Positions 15,819 to 24,303 are shown, numbered from the stretch's first letter. The stretch is 64,000 bases of DNA from Bacillota bacterium (GCA_023415235.1 JAEZLP010000035.1:62001-126000), one strand, 5' to 3'. A program made the numbers and translations. Notes: generated by a model from the letters alone, not told the origin.

Positions 15819-16835
15819 TCACCTCTTTCCGGTCTCTTCGGAGATCATGCTCTTCAGAGCTTCCATGGTATTGGTCAGTGTTTCATAGTCTTCTATATGC
15901 AAAGTTGTCACTTCATGGTTGATTTTCTTCGCCAGGCCGGATAGCGTTGTTCCGGGGCCGATTTCAATGAAGGTTTCGATTCCTTCGGCAATCATGTTTT
16001 CCATGGTCTCCTGCCAGTAAACAGGGCTCATGGCCTGCTTTGCCATGATATCGGCAATCCATCGGCCGGCGTCATCGGATTCTTCCGAGAAGCCCTCCAT
16101 CACATCCCTGCCCGTAACATTGGAGTACACCTTGGCGGTTGGCTTTCTCAGATTTGAGGTCTGCAGCAGCTCCCGGAGCTTGGGAACTGCAGGCTTCATC
16201 ATGGGACTGTGGAACGCCGTGCTTACGCTAAGAGGGACCGCTTTGATGTGGCCCAGCTCCTTGGCCTTTAGCTTGAAGCGTTCCAAAGAGGCTTTATCGC
16301 CTGCCACTACGGTCTGAACCGGGGAATTGAAGTTGACTCCCTCCAGGATGCCATCCGCTCTTGCGGCCTCCACACAGTCCAGAATGTGGGCCCGTTCGCC
16401 GAAGGCGGCGATCATGCCTCCCAGAACCTCTCCATTTTCATCCCTGCCGGCTTCGTTCATCCAGGTTCCCCGGTTTCTTACGATGTTGAGTCCGGCTTCG
16501 AAGCTTTGAATCGCTCCTCCCGCTGTCAGCGCGGCATACTCTCCCAGACTGAATCCTGCCATGCCTGCCATTTCCACTTCATTGAGCATCTCTTCATCCA
16601 GCTTGGACAGTTCTTCCAGAAAAGCCTGATAGGCTGCCATGGAAACGGAATAAATGCAGGGCTGCGTGATATTGGTCTGTTTGAGCAGTTCCTTGGTGCC
16701 TTCAAAGCACCAGTCCTGTACCTCCTGTCCTGCAAGATCGAAAATCCTCTTCGATTCTTTTGAATTGTCATACAGGCTTTTACCCATTCCGGTGTACTGC
16801 GCCCCTTGACCTGCAAATAGTAGCCCTATTTTCAT
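15819..16835 (-). CDS. fabD: Malonyl-CoA:ACP transacylase FabD
   Basis: About 338 residues from ATG 16835 (MKIGLLFAGQGAQ), with GAGGAGG upstream. It loads malonate on ACP. The nucleophile elbow reads GFSLGEYAAL where most FabD have GHSLGE, so the residue before the Ser is Phe rather than His. The catalytic His is in STAFHSPMM, and the early Gln in GQGAQ. Its start lies inside the 3' end of fabK, in another frame (56-bp overlap). Confidence 0.94.
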   Translation of the reverse strand: MKIGLLFAGQGAQYTGMGKSLYDNSKESKRIFDLAGQEVQDWCFEGTKELLKQTNITQPCIYSVSMAAYQAFLEELSKLDEEMLNEVEMAGMAGFSLGEYAALTAGGAIQSFEAGLNIVRNRGTWMNEAGRDENGEVLGGMIAAFGERAHILDCVEAARADGILEGVNFNSPVQTVVAGDKASLERFKLKAKELGHIKAVPLSVSTAFHSPMMKPAVPKLRELLQTSNLRKPTAKVYSNVTGRDVMEGFSEESDDAGRWIADIMAKQAMSPVYWQETMENMIAEGIETFIEIGPGTTLSGLAKKINHEVTTLHIEDYETLTNTMEALKSMISEETGKR

Positions 16836-17745
16836 ATATAGCCGCTGCCTCCTCAAACATTTCTTCTATCATTTCCTTCGCCGTCTGTTCCTTGTTTACC
16901 AAGCCGGCGATTTGTCCCGACATGACGGAACCGTTCACCACGTCCCCGTCCTTGACCGCTGCTCTCAGCGCTCCGGTGCCGATTTTCTCTATCTCCGACG
17001 GATCTGCGCACCGTTTCTCCAGGGCAAGAATATCTCTTGCCAGCTTATTTTTCAATACTCTTACGGGATGGCCCGTGCTTCTTCCCGTGGGCACCGTATC
17101 CGTATCCTTTGCTTTCAGGATCATATCCTTGTAATTCTGTGAAACGGTACATTCCTTCGCCACCAGGAACCGGGTGCCAACCTGCACTCCCTTCGCTCCC
17201 AGCATAAAGGCTGCGGCAATTCCCCGTCCGTCGCCGATGCCTCCTGCGGCAATCACCGGAATCTTCACCGCATCGACGACCTGGGGAACCAAGGCCATGG
17301 TGGTGGCTTCACCGATGTGGCCTCCTCCTTCCTGACCCTCCGCGATTACAGCGTCTGCTCCGACCCGTTCCACTCTTACGGCCAGAGCCACCGAAGCAAC
17401 CACAGGAATCACTTTGATTCCGTTCTCCTTCAGTTTGGGAATGTACTTTCCGGGATTGCCTGCTCCCGTGGTAACCACCGGCACTCCTTCCTCGCAGATA
17501 ACCTCCATGATCGCGTCCGTATGAGGGTTTAACAGCATTACATTTACTCCAAACGGCTTGTCCGTAAGCTCCTTTGTCCTGCGAATTTCACTTCGTACCC
17601 AATCCGCATCCGCATTGCCGCAGGCCACGATTCCCAGCCCCCCCGCGTTGCTCACTGCCGATGCAAGGGATGCGTCGGCGATCCATGCCATTGCGCCCTG
17701 AATAATTGGGTAGTCTATTCCGAGTAATTCACATATATTTATCAT
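16780..17745 (-). CDS. fabK: Enoyl-ACP reductase FabK
   Basis: 321-residue FMN- and NAD(P)H-dependent enoyl-ACP reductase, replacing FabI. ICELLGIDYPIIQGAMAWIA is the family opening, GAGNPGKY is the flavin/phosphate region, the catalytic His is in GQEGGGHIGE, and AAGGIGDGRG and GVQVGTRFL are the phosphate-binding strands. The last 18 residues extend into fabD out of frame. A second FabK-like domain occurs in the MarR fusion of the same operon. Confidence 0.93.
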   Translation of the reverse strand: MINICELLGIDYPIIQGAMAWIADASLASAVSNAGGLGIVACGNADADWVRSEIRRTKELTDKPFGVNVMLLNPHTDAIMEVICEEGVPVVTTGAGNPGKYIPKLKENGIKVIPVVASVALAVRVERVGADAVIAEGQEGGGHIGEATTMALVPQVVDAVKIPVIAAGGIGDGRGIAAAFMLGAKGVQVGTRFLVAKECTVSQNYKDMILKAKDTDTVPTGRSTGHPVRVLKNKLARDILALEKRCADPSEIEKIGTGALRAAVKDGDVVNGSVMSGQIAGLVNKEQTAKEMIEEMFEEAAAIYENRATICRSRGAVHRNG

Positions 17746-17779
17746 CGATTCTGTTCTCCTTTATCAGTTTTTGCTGCTA

Positions 17780-18742
17780 TTATGCTTCAAACAATACAGC
17801 CCCCGCGCTTAAACCGCCGCCGAAGCCCACCAGCATAATCTTATCTCCGGACTGGACCCGGCCGCTTTTCATCAAATCGGTCAGCGCCATCGGAATGCTG
17901 GCCGCCGACACATTTCCTGTGGTCTGGATATTCACCTGGAATTTTTCAATGGGCTGCTTCATTCGCTGTGCGGCGGACTGTATAATCCTCATGTTGGCCT
18001 GATGCGGTACGTAGTACTTTACGTCATCCGGCTGGATTCCGGCCTTCTGAAGCACGGCGTCCATGGCTTCTCCGATGGCTCCCACCGCAAAACGGAATAC
18101 CTGGGTTCCGCTCATATGAATATACTGTTCCTTCTTGCCGTCATCCGCAAAAGGAGTCTGCAGATACTGCATGTCAACGGTAAGACAATTGGTCACATCA
18201 TCATAATTCTTAATAAAACTGCTTATGATTCCGGTTTTGTTTTCGGATAATTCCAGGACAGCGCAGCCTGCCCCGTCTCCAAACAGAATGCAGGTTCCTC
18301 TGTCTTCCCAGTTGGTGATCCGGGAAAGACGCTCAACGCCGATGACCAGAGCGCGCTGAATCCCGTGGGTCTTCATCAGGGCTTCCGCGTTCCATAGTCC
18401 GTAAATGAATCCGCTGCATGCGGCGTTGATGTCATAGGCGACGGCATTCTCCAGTCCCAGAGCGCGCTTTACCAGCGCTCCCATGGACGGAACCAGCATA
18501 TCCGGCGATACGGTTGCAACGAGCACCAGTCCGATGGACGCCTTATCCATATCACCCATAGCTTCCCTTGCGGCTGCCGCTGCAAGATCCACTCCGGTCT
18601 CCCAAGTGGCGATCCTTCTGGATTCGATGCCGGTTCGTTCTATAATCCATTGATGGTCTGTCTCAACCAGTTCCGTCAGCTTTTGGTTTTCCACCTTTAA
18701 TTCCGGCAATGCCTTGCCGGTTGATATTATTGCGACTCCCAA
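17780..18742 (-). CDS. fabH: 3-oxoacyl-ACP synthase III FabH
   Basis: 320 residues. It starts fatty-acid synthesis by condensing acyl-CoA with malonyl-ACP. The Cys-His-Asn triad is in INAACSGFIYGL, YVPHQANMRII and TTGNVSAASIPMAL. First gene of the operon. The start codon is TTG, preceded by AGGAGGTG at 6 bp and followed by MGVAIISTGKALP. A consensus promoter and a FabT-type palindrome lie 35-90 bp upstream. Confidence 0.95.
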   Translation of the reverse strand: MGVAIISTGKALPELKVENQKLTELVETDHQWIIERTGIESRRIATWETGVDLAAAAAREAMGDMDKASIGLVLVATVSPDMLVPSMGALVKRALGLENAVAYDINAACSGFIYGLWNAEALMKTHGIQRALVIGVERLSRITNWEDRGTCILFGDGAGCAVLELSENKTGIISSFIKNYDDVTNCLTVDMQYLQTPFADDGKKEQYIHMSGTQVFRFAVGAIGEAMDAVLQKAGIQPDDVKYYVPHQANMRIIQSAAQRMKQPIEKFQVNIQTTGNVSAASIPMALTDLMKSGRVQSGDKIMLVGFGGGLSAGAVLFEA

Positions 18743-18777
18743 ATGACACCTCCTGTTGTTTTTCTATAAAAAATTAT

Positions 18778-18799
18778 TTTGATTATCAAACTATTTGAT
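18778..18799. promoter_or_regulatory. FabT-type operator palindromes at the fab promoter
   Basis: TTTGATTATCAAA (18778-18790) is the sequence I know as the FabT box of streptococcal fab promoters. A second overlapping palindrome, ATCAAA-CTA-TTTGAT, spans 18785-18799. They lie just downstream of the -10 box, so occupancy would block initiation. The MarR domain encoded at the end of this operon is the natural candidate to bind here (inference). Confidence 0.8.
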
Positions 18800-18802
18800 T
18801 GT

Positions 18803-18831
18803 ATTATAATTTTCCCGCCATGTTGTGTCAA
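18803..18831 (-). promoter_or_regulatory. Consensus promoter of the fab operon
   Basis: Minus strand TTGACA (18831-18826), 17-bp spacer, TATAAT (18808-18803): both hexamers are perfect consensus. Confidence 0.92.
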
Positions 18832-18931
18832 GTTATTTCGGAAGGCACAATTTGGCCTTACTTGACACCGTCGTTTAAAAATCAACAATAACGGCTATCA
18901 ATGAGAATATTATTAAGACCGGGGTCCGGAT

Positions 18932-18978
18932 AAAAAAAGAGAGCAGGCTGAAAATGCCGTAGCGCTTTTCAGGCTGCC
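18932..18978 (-). terminator. Terminator of the left AOR operon
   Basis: Hairpin GCAGCCTGAAAA / TTTTCAGCCTGC with one mismatch and an 11-nt loop, followed on the minus strand by TCTCTTTTTTT. It comes 37 bp after the last MoaD-like gene. Confidence 0.8.
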
Positions 18979-19014
18979 CTTTCATTTTTTAGTTATGCTG
19001 CGAATATGCTGCGA

Positions 19015-19245
19015 TCAGCCGCCAGCGACGACTCTCAGAATCTTGACTTCGTCTCCTTCCAAAAGAATCCGGGTGGGATATTCCGAAAGCAGCAGTTGTT
19101 TCCCGTTAACCCAGACCGAGGATCTCGATTTGATTCCTCTCATCGCAAGAAGCGTTTCTACGCTGGTGCCTTCCGGCAGTAGGGTTTCCTCCTTGTTTAC
19201 AATCACTTTGATATTCTTCAGATTCGATTTCTGGTGATGACACAT
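19015..19245 (-). CDS. MoaD/ThiS-like small sulfur-carrier protein (1)
   Basis: 76 residues, beta-grasp family: IKVIVNKEETLLPEGTSVE, then VWVNGKQLLLSEYPTRILLEGDEVKILRVV, ending in Ala-Gly-Gly. The terminal Gly-Gly is the site thiocarboxylated in sulfur carriers. Start ATG 19245 is preceded by AAGGAG. It follows the first AOR gene (37 bp). Each AOR in this region has such a partner, which suggests a role in making the bis-pterin dithiolene of that enzyme rather than general Moco or thiamine synthesis (inference). Confidence 0.82.
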   Translation of the reverse strand: MCHHQKSNLKNIKVIVNKEETLLPEGTSVETLLAMRGIKSRSSVWVNGKQLLLSEYPTRILLEGDEVKILRVVAGG

Positions 19246-19282
19246 GGTAAACTCCTTATGATTCTCCCCATGCTAAGCTTGA

Positions 19283-21166
19283 TTACAACAGCCAGTCAAG
19301 TCCCAGTCTGTTCAGGGTTTCCAGCTTTGGAATTCCGGTCTCCTTGTCCCAGCCGGCAAAGTCGTAATAGGCGTCCAGCGCGTTTTCAAAGTCTTCTTTA
19401 GTAATTCCTGTGCCGGCATTAGGACCGCTTGGAAGTTTCAGGTATGCTTTCGGCGGCAGGCAGTCATCTTTTCTAGTATAGCCGATCTTCGCATTGAACA
19501 TACGCATCATGTTGATTCTGCGTTCCCCGATTTCCTGAAGCTCCTGAATGGAGGTGTCCCAGCCCACGGCGTATTTGCAGAGTTCCACCAGATCGGCTGG
19601 ACCGTAAAGCTGCCAGGACGGTCCCCATGCAAACTGACAAAGGCATAAGGTGTCCAGAGTGGAATAAAATTTCTGGGTTGCTAGAGCGAATTTTGCCTTG
19701 TTGGCGTCCAGAACTCCGTAGGAGTCGCACTTTTCAAAGGACTCCAGCATGTTTGCCCAGATCCAGTCATTGGAATCGTCCGCAGCCATCAGCGTCGGGT
19801 CGTGCTCCGAGGACTGATGGTCCGCTCCGAAGTTGTTCACCGCATAATTGATGGCCAGATTCGGCTTCATTTGAACCATATGGGCAGGCCATTCCTGTTT
19901 TTTGCAGGTTACCACCAGTTCCTCCGCGCCGTTTCCAATTATTTCAGCGGCCCTTGCGCTTCCCATGGCCAGCAGCGCTCCGATGCCCTCTTCTTTTCTG
20001 GCGATCTTTTCAATCAATGGTCCAAAGACAGCGCCGTTTCCGAATTTTAGTTCCAGCCCGTCGGTTTGCTCTTTGGTAAGCAGGCCTCTCTCGTAGCAGT
20101 CCATGGCAAAAGCGATGACTGCTCCGCAGGATATGGTATCCAGACCGTACATATTGCAAAGCTGATTTGCATGGCAGATATCCCCCAGGTCCGTATTTCC
20201 GCAATAGGAACCGAAGGTTGCACAGGTTTCATATTCCGGTCCGCCGTATTCCGGGTCCGCTTTCCCAGGCACCTCAACGACGCCTTTGCACCGGATGGCG
20301 CAGCCAAAGCAGGTCTCACGCTGCTTGAGTATGGTTTTCGTGATCGTGGTTCCTGCCGTCTTGATCCAGTCGTCCAGCATGCCGCTCTCCCAATTCCTTG
20401 TGGGAAGGAAGCCTTCCGGCCCATGGAAATCCACAACTCCTGCGGACCCGTTCAGCGCGGTGTCCATAATGACATCATTGGCTTCCATTCGTTCCTTCAC
20501 ATTCAGGGTAAGGGTTTTCATTCCGTCCGGATCCTCCGGCTTCATCACGGACTGGCGCTTCACAGCGATCGCCTTCAGATTTTTTGAGCCCATGACCGCG
20601 CCGACGCCGTTCCGTCCATTGGCTCTGCTTCTCATATGCATGATATTGGCGTACAGCACCTGATTCTCTCCGGCGGGTCCGATGATGGAGGATTCTATCT
20701 TGGAATCTCCCAGATCTTCGATGATAAGCTTTTCCGCTTCTCCGGTGATCTTGCCCCACATTTTTTCGGCGCTTCTGATTTCTACTTTTTCTTTATCGAT
20801 AAACAGGTATACGGGTTTTTTTGCCTTCCCCGTGATCACGATGGAATCATATCCGTTTCCTTTTACATGAGCAGGTATGAAACCACCCACCTGGGAATCC
20901 CCTGCAGTGCCCGTCAGCGGGCTTTTGGTGGTAACGCACATTCTGCTTTGCCCACTAATCGGAATGCCGGTCAGCGGCGAGACAGAAAAAATCAACAGAT
21001 TGTCCGGCGACAGGGGATCCACGGCGGGATTCATCCGGTTCAGCAGAAGGTACATTCCCAAGGCGGAACCGCCCGGATACTTTCTGTAAATATCAGCCGA
21101 AAGCGTTTCCAACTTATAGCTTTCTTCCGTCAGGTCGATGGTTAATATTCGTGCATCTTTTATCAT
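19283..21166 (-). CDS. Tungsten aldehyde:ferredoxin oxidoreductase family protein (AOR-1)
   Basis: 627 residues. This family oxidises aldehydes to acids (or the reverse) at a tungsten bis-pterin centre and passes electrons to a [4Fe-4S] cluster. N-terminal domain: YPGGSALGMYLL, SPLTGIPISGQ and KSPLTGTAGDSQVGG, the pterin-binding region. The cluster ligands are CFGCAIRC (CxxCxxxC) and a late Cys in LDTLCLCQFAWG. FGADHQSSEHD replaces the RG-CH-R motif seen in AOR-2 and AOR-3, so it belongs to a different subfamily with another substrate. Co-directional with a MoaD-like gene on each side. Confidence 0.92.
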   Translation of the reverse strand: MIKDARILTIDLTEESYKLETLSADIYRKYPGGSALGMYLLLNRMNPAVDPLSPDNLLIFSVSPLTGIPISGQSRMCVTTKSPLTGTAGDSQVGGFIPAHVKGNGYDSIVITGKAKKPVYLFIDKEKVEIRSAEKMWGKITGEAEKLIIEDLGDSKIESSIIGPAGENQVLYANIMHMRSRANGRNGVGAVMGSKNLKAIAVKRQSVMKPEDPDGMKTLTLNVKERMEANDVIMDTALNGSAGVVDFHGPEGFLPTRNWESGMLDDWIKTAGTTITKTILKQRETCFGCAIRCKGVVEVPGKADPEYGGPEYETCATFGSYCGNTDLGDICHANQLCNMYGLDTISCGAVIAFAMDCYERGLLTKEQTDGLELKFGNGAVFGPLIEKIARKEEGIGALLAMGSARAAEIIGNGAEELVVTCKKQEWPAHMVQMKPNLAINYAVNNFGADHQSSEHDPTLMAADDSNDWIWANMLESFEKCDSYGVLDANKAKFALATQKFYSTLDTLCLCQFAWGPSWQLYGPADLVELCKYAVGWDTSIQELQEIGERRINMMRMFNAKIGYTRKDDCLPPKAYLKLPSGPNAGTGITKEDFENALDAYYDFAGWDKETGIPKLETLNRLGLDWLL

Positions 21167-21247
21167 TGGATATCTCCACCCTTCCTCAATTAAGCATGCA
21201 CATTTTTAGTTCTTCAATTTAACGGTTTTTTTAGGCAGCTTTCTTGC

Positions 21248-21487
21248 TCAGCCTCCTGAAATCTTCGGGTAAGCCTTCAGTTCGTCCCCTTCCTTCAGCT
21301 TGTCATAGATCATGACTCGCTTCCCGTTGACGGCAACAAAGCCAAAATTCGATACGGCTTTCCATTCAATGCCTACGGATTCCAGGGCTTCCTCGGCGGA
21401 GCAGCCGTCGGGCACTTCTACCACCCGCGATCTTTCCCCTTGAAAATATTTCGTTAGGCTGCCTCTCAGCTGTATGGTAATTCTCAT
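21248..21487 (-). CDS. MoaD-like small sulfur-carrier protein (2)
   Basis: 79 residues: MRITIQLRGSLTKYF, VVEVPDGCSAEEALES, AVNGKRVMIYDKLKEGDELKAYP, ending Ile-Ser-Gly-Gly. This is the beta-grasp fold with a C-terminal diglycine. It lies between AOR-2 and AOR-1, just after an internal terminator hairpin. Likely carrier for the cofactor of the adjacent AOR (inference). Confidence 0.82.
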   Translation of the reverse strand: MRITIQLRGSLTKYFQGERSRVVEVPDGCSAEEALESVGIEWKAVSNFGFVAVNGKRVMIYDKLKEGDELKAYPKISGG

Positions 21488-21567
21488 AATATCCTTCTAT
21501 CCTTTTAGGGTTCCTTTCCTTCCCGCCTGCTGCTTCACCGGGAAGGCCAAAAATGCTGCCGATGTTG

Positions 21568-21615
21568 AAAAAAGAGCAGGATGTCTCAAGTCCTTTGAAA
21601 GATCCTGCTTTTTTT
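21568..21615 (-). terminator. Internal hairpin with T tail between AOR-2 and the second MoaD-like gene
   Basis: GCAGGAT / ATCCTGC stem with a 19-nt loop; minus-strand tail TCTTTTTT, and a T run also on the other side. It should stop or dampen transcription between ferredoxin-AOR-2 and MoaD-AOR-1-MoaD, making two expression units in one gene row. Confidence 0.75.
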
Positions 21616-21634
21616 AAAATTATAACATTCGAGC

Positions 21635-23401
21635 CTACAGCTTGCAAAGCATATTGTCTGGAATCATTCCGTTTTTATCCCAGCCCAGTACTGAGTAATA
21701 CTGATCCAACATGTCTTCGAAAGCTTCCTGCGGAATCTTCTGCCCTGCGGCGGCTCCGCTCTTCAATGCCTCATTGACCAAACGCTTTGGAATGGTGTCG
21801 TCTTTTCTGCTGAAGCCTTCTCTCTGGTTAAAGGCCCTCGCAATATTGATCACCCTGGTTCCCACGTCCTTCATCTCCTGTTCCGTCCATTCTCTGCCGG
21901 TTACCAGGCTCATCAGCTCCGCCATTCTTTCAAAGGAAATGGTCGCCCAGAAGTCGCAGATGCAGAGCGAAAACTTCACTGCATTGAAAACTGCCAGATT
22001 GTAGACCATTTCGCCCTTTCCTTCCGGCGTGTACGGAGGAATGGATGCGGCAAACACTTCCTCGTTTGGAGCATAGGCTCTCATATGACAGGCGCCGCGG
22101 TCGGAAACCGCATAAGCCAGTGACATGCCCCAGGAACCGCGCGGCTCGTATTGAGGATACTCAAGACCCTTCACCTGCATCGCAAAGTCCGTTCCGCCGT
22201 ATTTTTCGGAAGCGGCCTTGACGCCAAGGGCTAAATCTTCACCCACGCCTTCTCTTCTTGCCATGAGCTTCAAATATTCTATATATTTTTCCTTGTCTCC
22301 GAACCGGATACCGAAGTCGTGAATTCCTTTTTCCGTCATTTCCATAGCCCAAGCGATGGTGTCTCCTGCGCTGATGGTGTCAAGTCCCATGTCGTCTGCC
22401 ACCTGGTTGAAGCGGACGATAGCTTCCGGATCGTCGATTCCCACATTGGGACCGGCTACCGCGATGCTCTCATATTCGGGACCCTCCACTGTGGCCTCCC
22501 CGAATTTCAGGAAGTTTCCGCAGCCCAGCCCGCAGCTTCCGCAGCCCCGTTTGCCCAGTCTCTTTTCCAGGAGCACTTCGCCGTTGTACTTGGTCCAATT
22601 TTCATCGGTGGCGTCGGAGAAATTCTTTCTCGGAACGATTCCACCGTCGCTGCAGGCTTCCAGAAATGCGGTAGTTCCGAAATCATAGATGAAGGTGTTG
22701 TCCTCCTGAAGCACGTCCTCCCTCAGTATCTCGGTAATCTTCTTCGTATTCTCAACAATATTTGGGATTTTCACTCCGCCGGTTCCCTTGATTACGATCG
22801 CCTTCAGCTTTTTGCTGCCCATTACGGCGCCGATGCCGCCTCTGCCGGCCTGTCTGTAATAATCGGAATTGATACAGGCCATGACGACCAGGTTCTCGCC
22901 TGCCGGTCCAATGGATAAGATGCTGTAGTCGTGGCCATATTTTTCAGCCAGGATGGACTCCGTCTCATGAGAGCCCTTGCCCCATAAATCTTTTGCATCC
23001 TTAAACTGAATTTTTTCATCTTCGATCAGAAGATACCCCGGCTCCTTCAACGCGCCCTCCAAAACAACAGCATCATATCCGGCATACTTGATCTGAAGTG
23101 CTGCGTGGCCTCCGATGGAGCAGTCGTTGATGGTGCCCGTAGCAGGTGACTTTGCCGATATGGAAAGCTTCCCGGAGCATGGGACCGGAGTTCCCGTCAT
23201 GGGTCCCGTCATCAAAAGCAGCTTGTTGTCAGGAGAAAGAGGATCGATTCCGGGTTTTAATTCTTCATACAGGTATTTGATAGCCAAACCCTTGGAGCCT
23301 ATGTACTTTTCCGCCCAATCCATGCGGAGCGGCTCGGTTTTCGCGCCCTTTTTCGTCAAGTCTACTCTCAGAACCTTATTCTGATATCCTAACATTGTCA
23401 T
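21635..23401 (-). CDS. Tungsten aldehyde:ferredoxin oxidoreductase family protein (AOR-2)
   Basis: About 588 residues from ATG 23401 (AAAGGAG 9 bp upstream; an ATG at 23434 would overlap the ferredoxin gene). GSKGLAIKYLYEEL, GPMTGTPVPCSGKLS, KSPATGTINDCSIGGH and KYAGYDAVVLEG form the pterin-binding N-terminal domain. Cluster cysteines are in RGCGSCGLGCGNF and KFSLCICDFW. RGACHMRAY carries the conserved His near the tungsten. It is 40-50% similar by eye to AOR-3 across the divergent promoter region, so the two arms may stem from a duplication. The ferredoxin-like protein encoded directly upstream is the likely electron acceptor subunit. Confidence 0.92.
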   Translation of the reverse strand: MTMLGYQNKVLRVDLTKKGAKTEPLRMDWAEKYIGSKGLAIKYLYEELKPGIDPLSPDNKLLLMTGPMTGTPVPCSGKLSISAKSPATGTINDCSIGGHAALQIKYAGYDAVVLEGALKEPGYLLIEDEKIQFKDAKDLWGKGSHETESILAEKYGHDYSILSIGPAGENLVVMACINSDYYRQAGRGGIGAVMGSKKLKAIVIKGTGGVKIPNIVENTKKITEILREDVLQEDNTFIYDFGTTAFLEACSDGGIVPRKNFSDATDENWTKYNGEVLLEKRLGKRGCGSCGLGCGNFLKFGEATVEGPEYESIAVAGPNVGIDDPEAIVRFNQVADDMGLDTISAGDTIAWAMEMTEKGIHDFGIRFGDKEKYIEYLKLMARREGVGEDLALGVKAASEKYGGTDFAMQVKGLEYPQYEPRGSWGMSLAYAVSDRGACHMRAYAPNEEVFAASIPPYTPEGKGEMVYNLAVFNAVKFSLCICDFWATISFERMAELMSLVTGREWTEQEMKDVGTRVINIARAFNQREGFSRKDDTIPKRLVNEALKSGAAAGQKIPQEAFEDMLDQYYSVLGWDKNGMIPDNMLCKL

Positions 23402-23426
23402 GATTGTGATCTCCTTTCTTCCTGAA

Positions 23427-23816
23427 TTATTCAAAGGTTAAAGCGTTCTGTGGGCAGATTTTCACACAAGCAGGATCTCCGTTGCAGGTGTCGCATATGT
23501 ATGACTTTTCATCCCGGATCCGGACAACCTTCTTCGGACAGGCTCTTTCGCAGACGCCGCAGCCGATACAAAGGTCCTGATCCACCACGATATGCTCTTC
23601 CAGGGAGATGGCGCCGACCGGACACTGCTTTTTGCATATCCCGCACAGGATGCAAAAGGAATCCTTGTATTTCAGCTCTCCGCCTTTGTCATAGTAGGAT
23701 TCAATGTGGATTCTTGCCTTTGAAGGGATGTATTCCCCCTCATGCATTGCCGAACAAGCTTGTGCACATAACTGACAGCCAATACACTTACTCTTAGCAA
23801 ACTTCAATCTTTTCAT
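23427..23816 (-). CDS. Polyferredoxin-like electron-transfer subunit of AOR (left arm)
   Basis: 129 residues with four cysteine groups: CIGCQLCAQAC, CILCGICKKQCP, CIGCGVCERACP and CDTCNGDPACVKICP. These fit up to four [4Fe-4S] clusters, as in the small subunits of AOR-type enzymes (AorA, WorS) and DMSO-reductase beta subunits. First gene of the left arm, downstream of the variant riboswitch and its terminator. Confidence 0.9.
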   Translation of the reverse strand: MKRLKFAKSKCIGCQLCAQACSAMHEGEYIPSKARIHIESYYDKGGELKYKDSFCILCGICKKQCPVGAISLEEHIVVDQDLCIGCGVCERACPKKVVRIRDEKSYICDTCNGDPACVKICPQNALTFE

Positions 23817-23881
23817 GAGTTCCCGCCTTTCTGATTTCTAAATGATTTCTCTCCATCTTGCTCATAATCCTTTTTCAGCAT

Positions 23882-23932
23882 AAAAAAAGCAAATTCAAGA
23901 ACTGCGCGGAAATGCGCATTTCTCTCCTTTGC
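23882..23932 (-). terminator. Terminator whose 5' strand is the aptamer 3' strand (left arm)
   Basis: On the minus strand GCAAAGGAGAGAA (23932-23920) can pair with UUCUUGAAUUUGC (23901-23889), with an inner UGCGC/GCGCA stem, followed by seven T. The first half is the conserved 3' part of the upstream aptamer, so aptamer and terminator exclude each other. A stabilised aptamer would give read-through (ON). Confidence 0.7.
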
Positions 23933-24009
23933 ACACTGGCAGGCAAAGAAATTGCTCTCTTTACCCTAACGTTTCCATCTGGCAGGACTGTCAGATGGAA
24001 ATCGGAGAC
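23921..24009 (-). promoter_or_regulatory. Variant Moco-family riboswitch, left AOR arm
   Basis: Minus strand, 5' to 3': UCUCCGA; a perfect 10-bp hairpin UUUCCAUCUG / CAGAUGGAAA with a 10-nt loop; CGUUAGGGUAAA; a short hairpin around GAGCAAUUU; then GCCUGCCAGUGUGCAAAGGAGA, whose GGAGA pairs with UCUCC. The order and joints (UCCGA, AGGG, GCCU-CC, AAAGGA) are those of the two Moco riboswitches in this window. However, the P2 arm lacks the GGCG/CUAUGGCGG internal loop, and GCCUCCCG..GGAAAGG is replaced by GCCUGCCA..GCAAAGG. Read as a Tuco-type or new ligand class (inference). Confidence 0.72.
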
Positions 24010-24093
24010 AAATATTCTTATGTGCTGTTTTTGCTGATTAGCAGTCAATCTCTCCAAATCAAATTTTGAGATTGTTACATGCGTATATGTAAT

Positions 24094-24123
24094 AGTATAC
24101 CTCTTTCGCTTCCCCTATGTCAA
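24094..24123 (-). promoter_or_regulatory. Promoter of the left AOR arm
   Basis: Minus strand TTGACA (24123-24118), 18-bp spacer, TATACT (24099-24094). About 85 nt separate it from the aptamer. Confidence 0.75.
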
Positions 24124-24274
24124 TTATTTCAAAGCCAAAACCGTCTCCATAATTGGATAATGTTTCACATGTGAGATTGCTCCGTATCCTATTTGAGAAT
24201 TTTGTCGGATTTCCGCGCAGCACTTTGCCGAAAAGGAAATGACTGGGTTTTCTGCAAAAAAATTAGCACCATGA

Positions 24275-24303
24275 TTGACAATGGAAAATGGGAGGGGTAT
24301 AGT
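24275..24303 (+). promoter_or_regulatory. Promoter of the right AOR arm
   Basis: TTGACA (24275-24280), 17-bp spacer, TATAGT (24298-24303). The predicted start of transcription is about 20 nt before the aptamer. Confidence 0.8.

Noticed and set aside
19015..19245. ThiS for thiamine synthesis
   Set aside because: No thi genes are nearby and the gene follows an AOR; MoaD-like carrier is the more economical reading.
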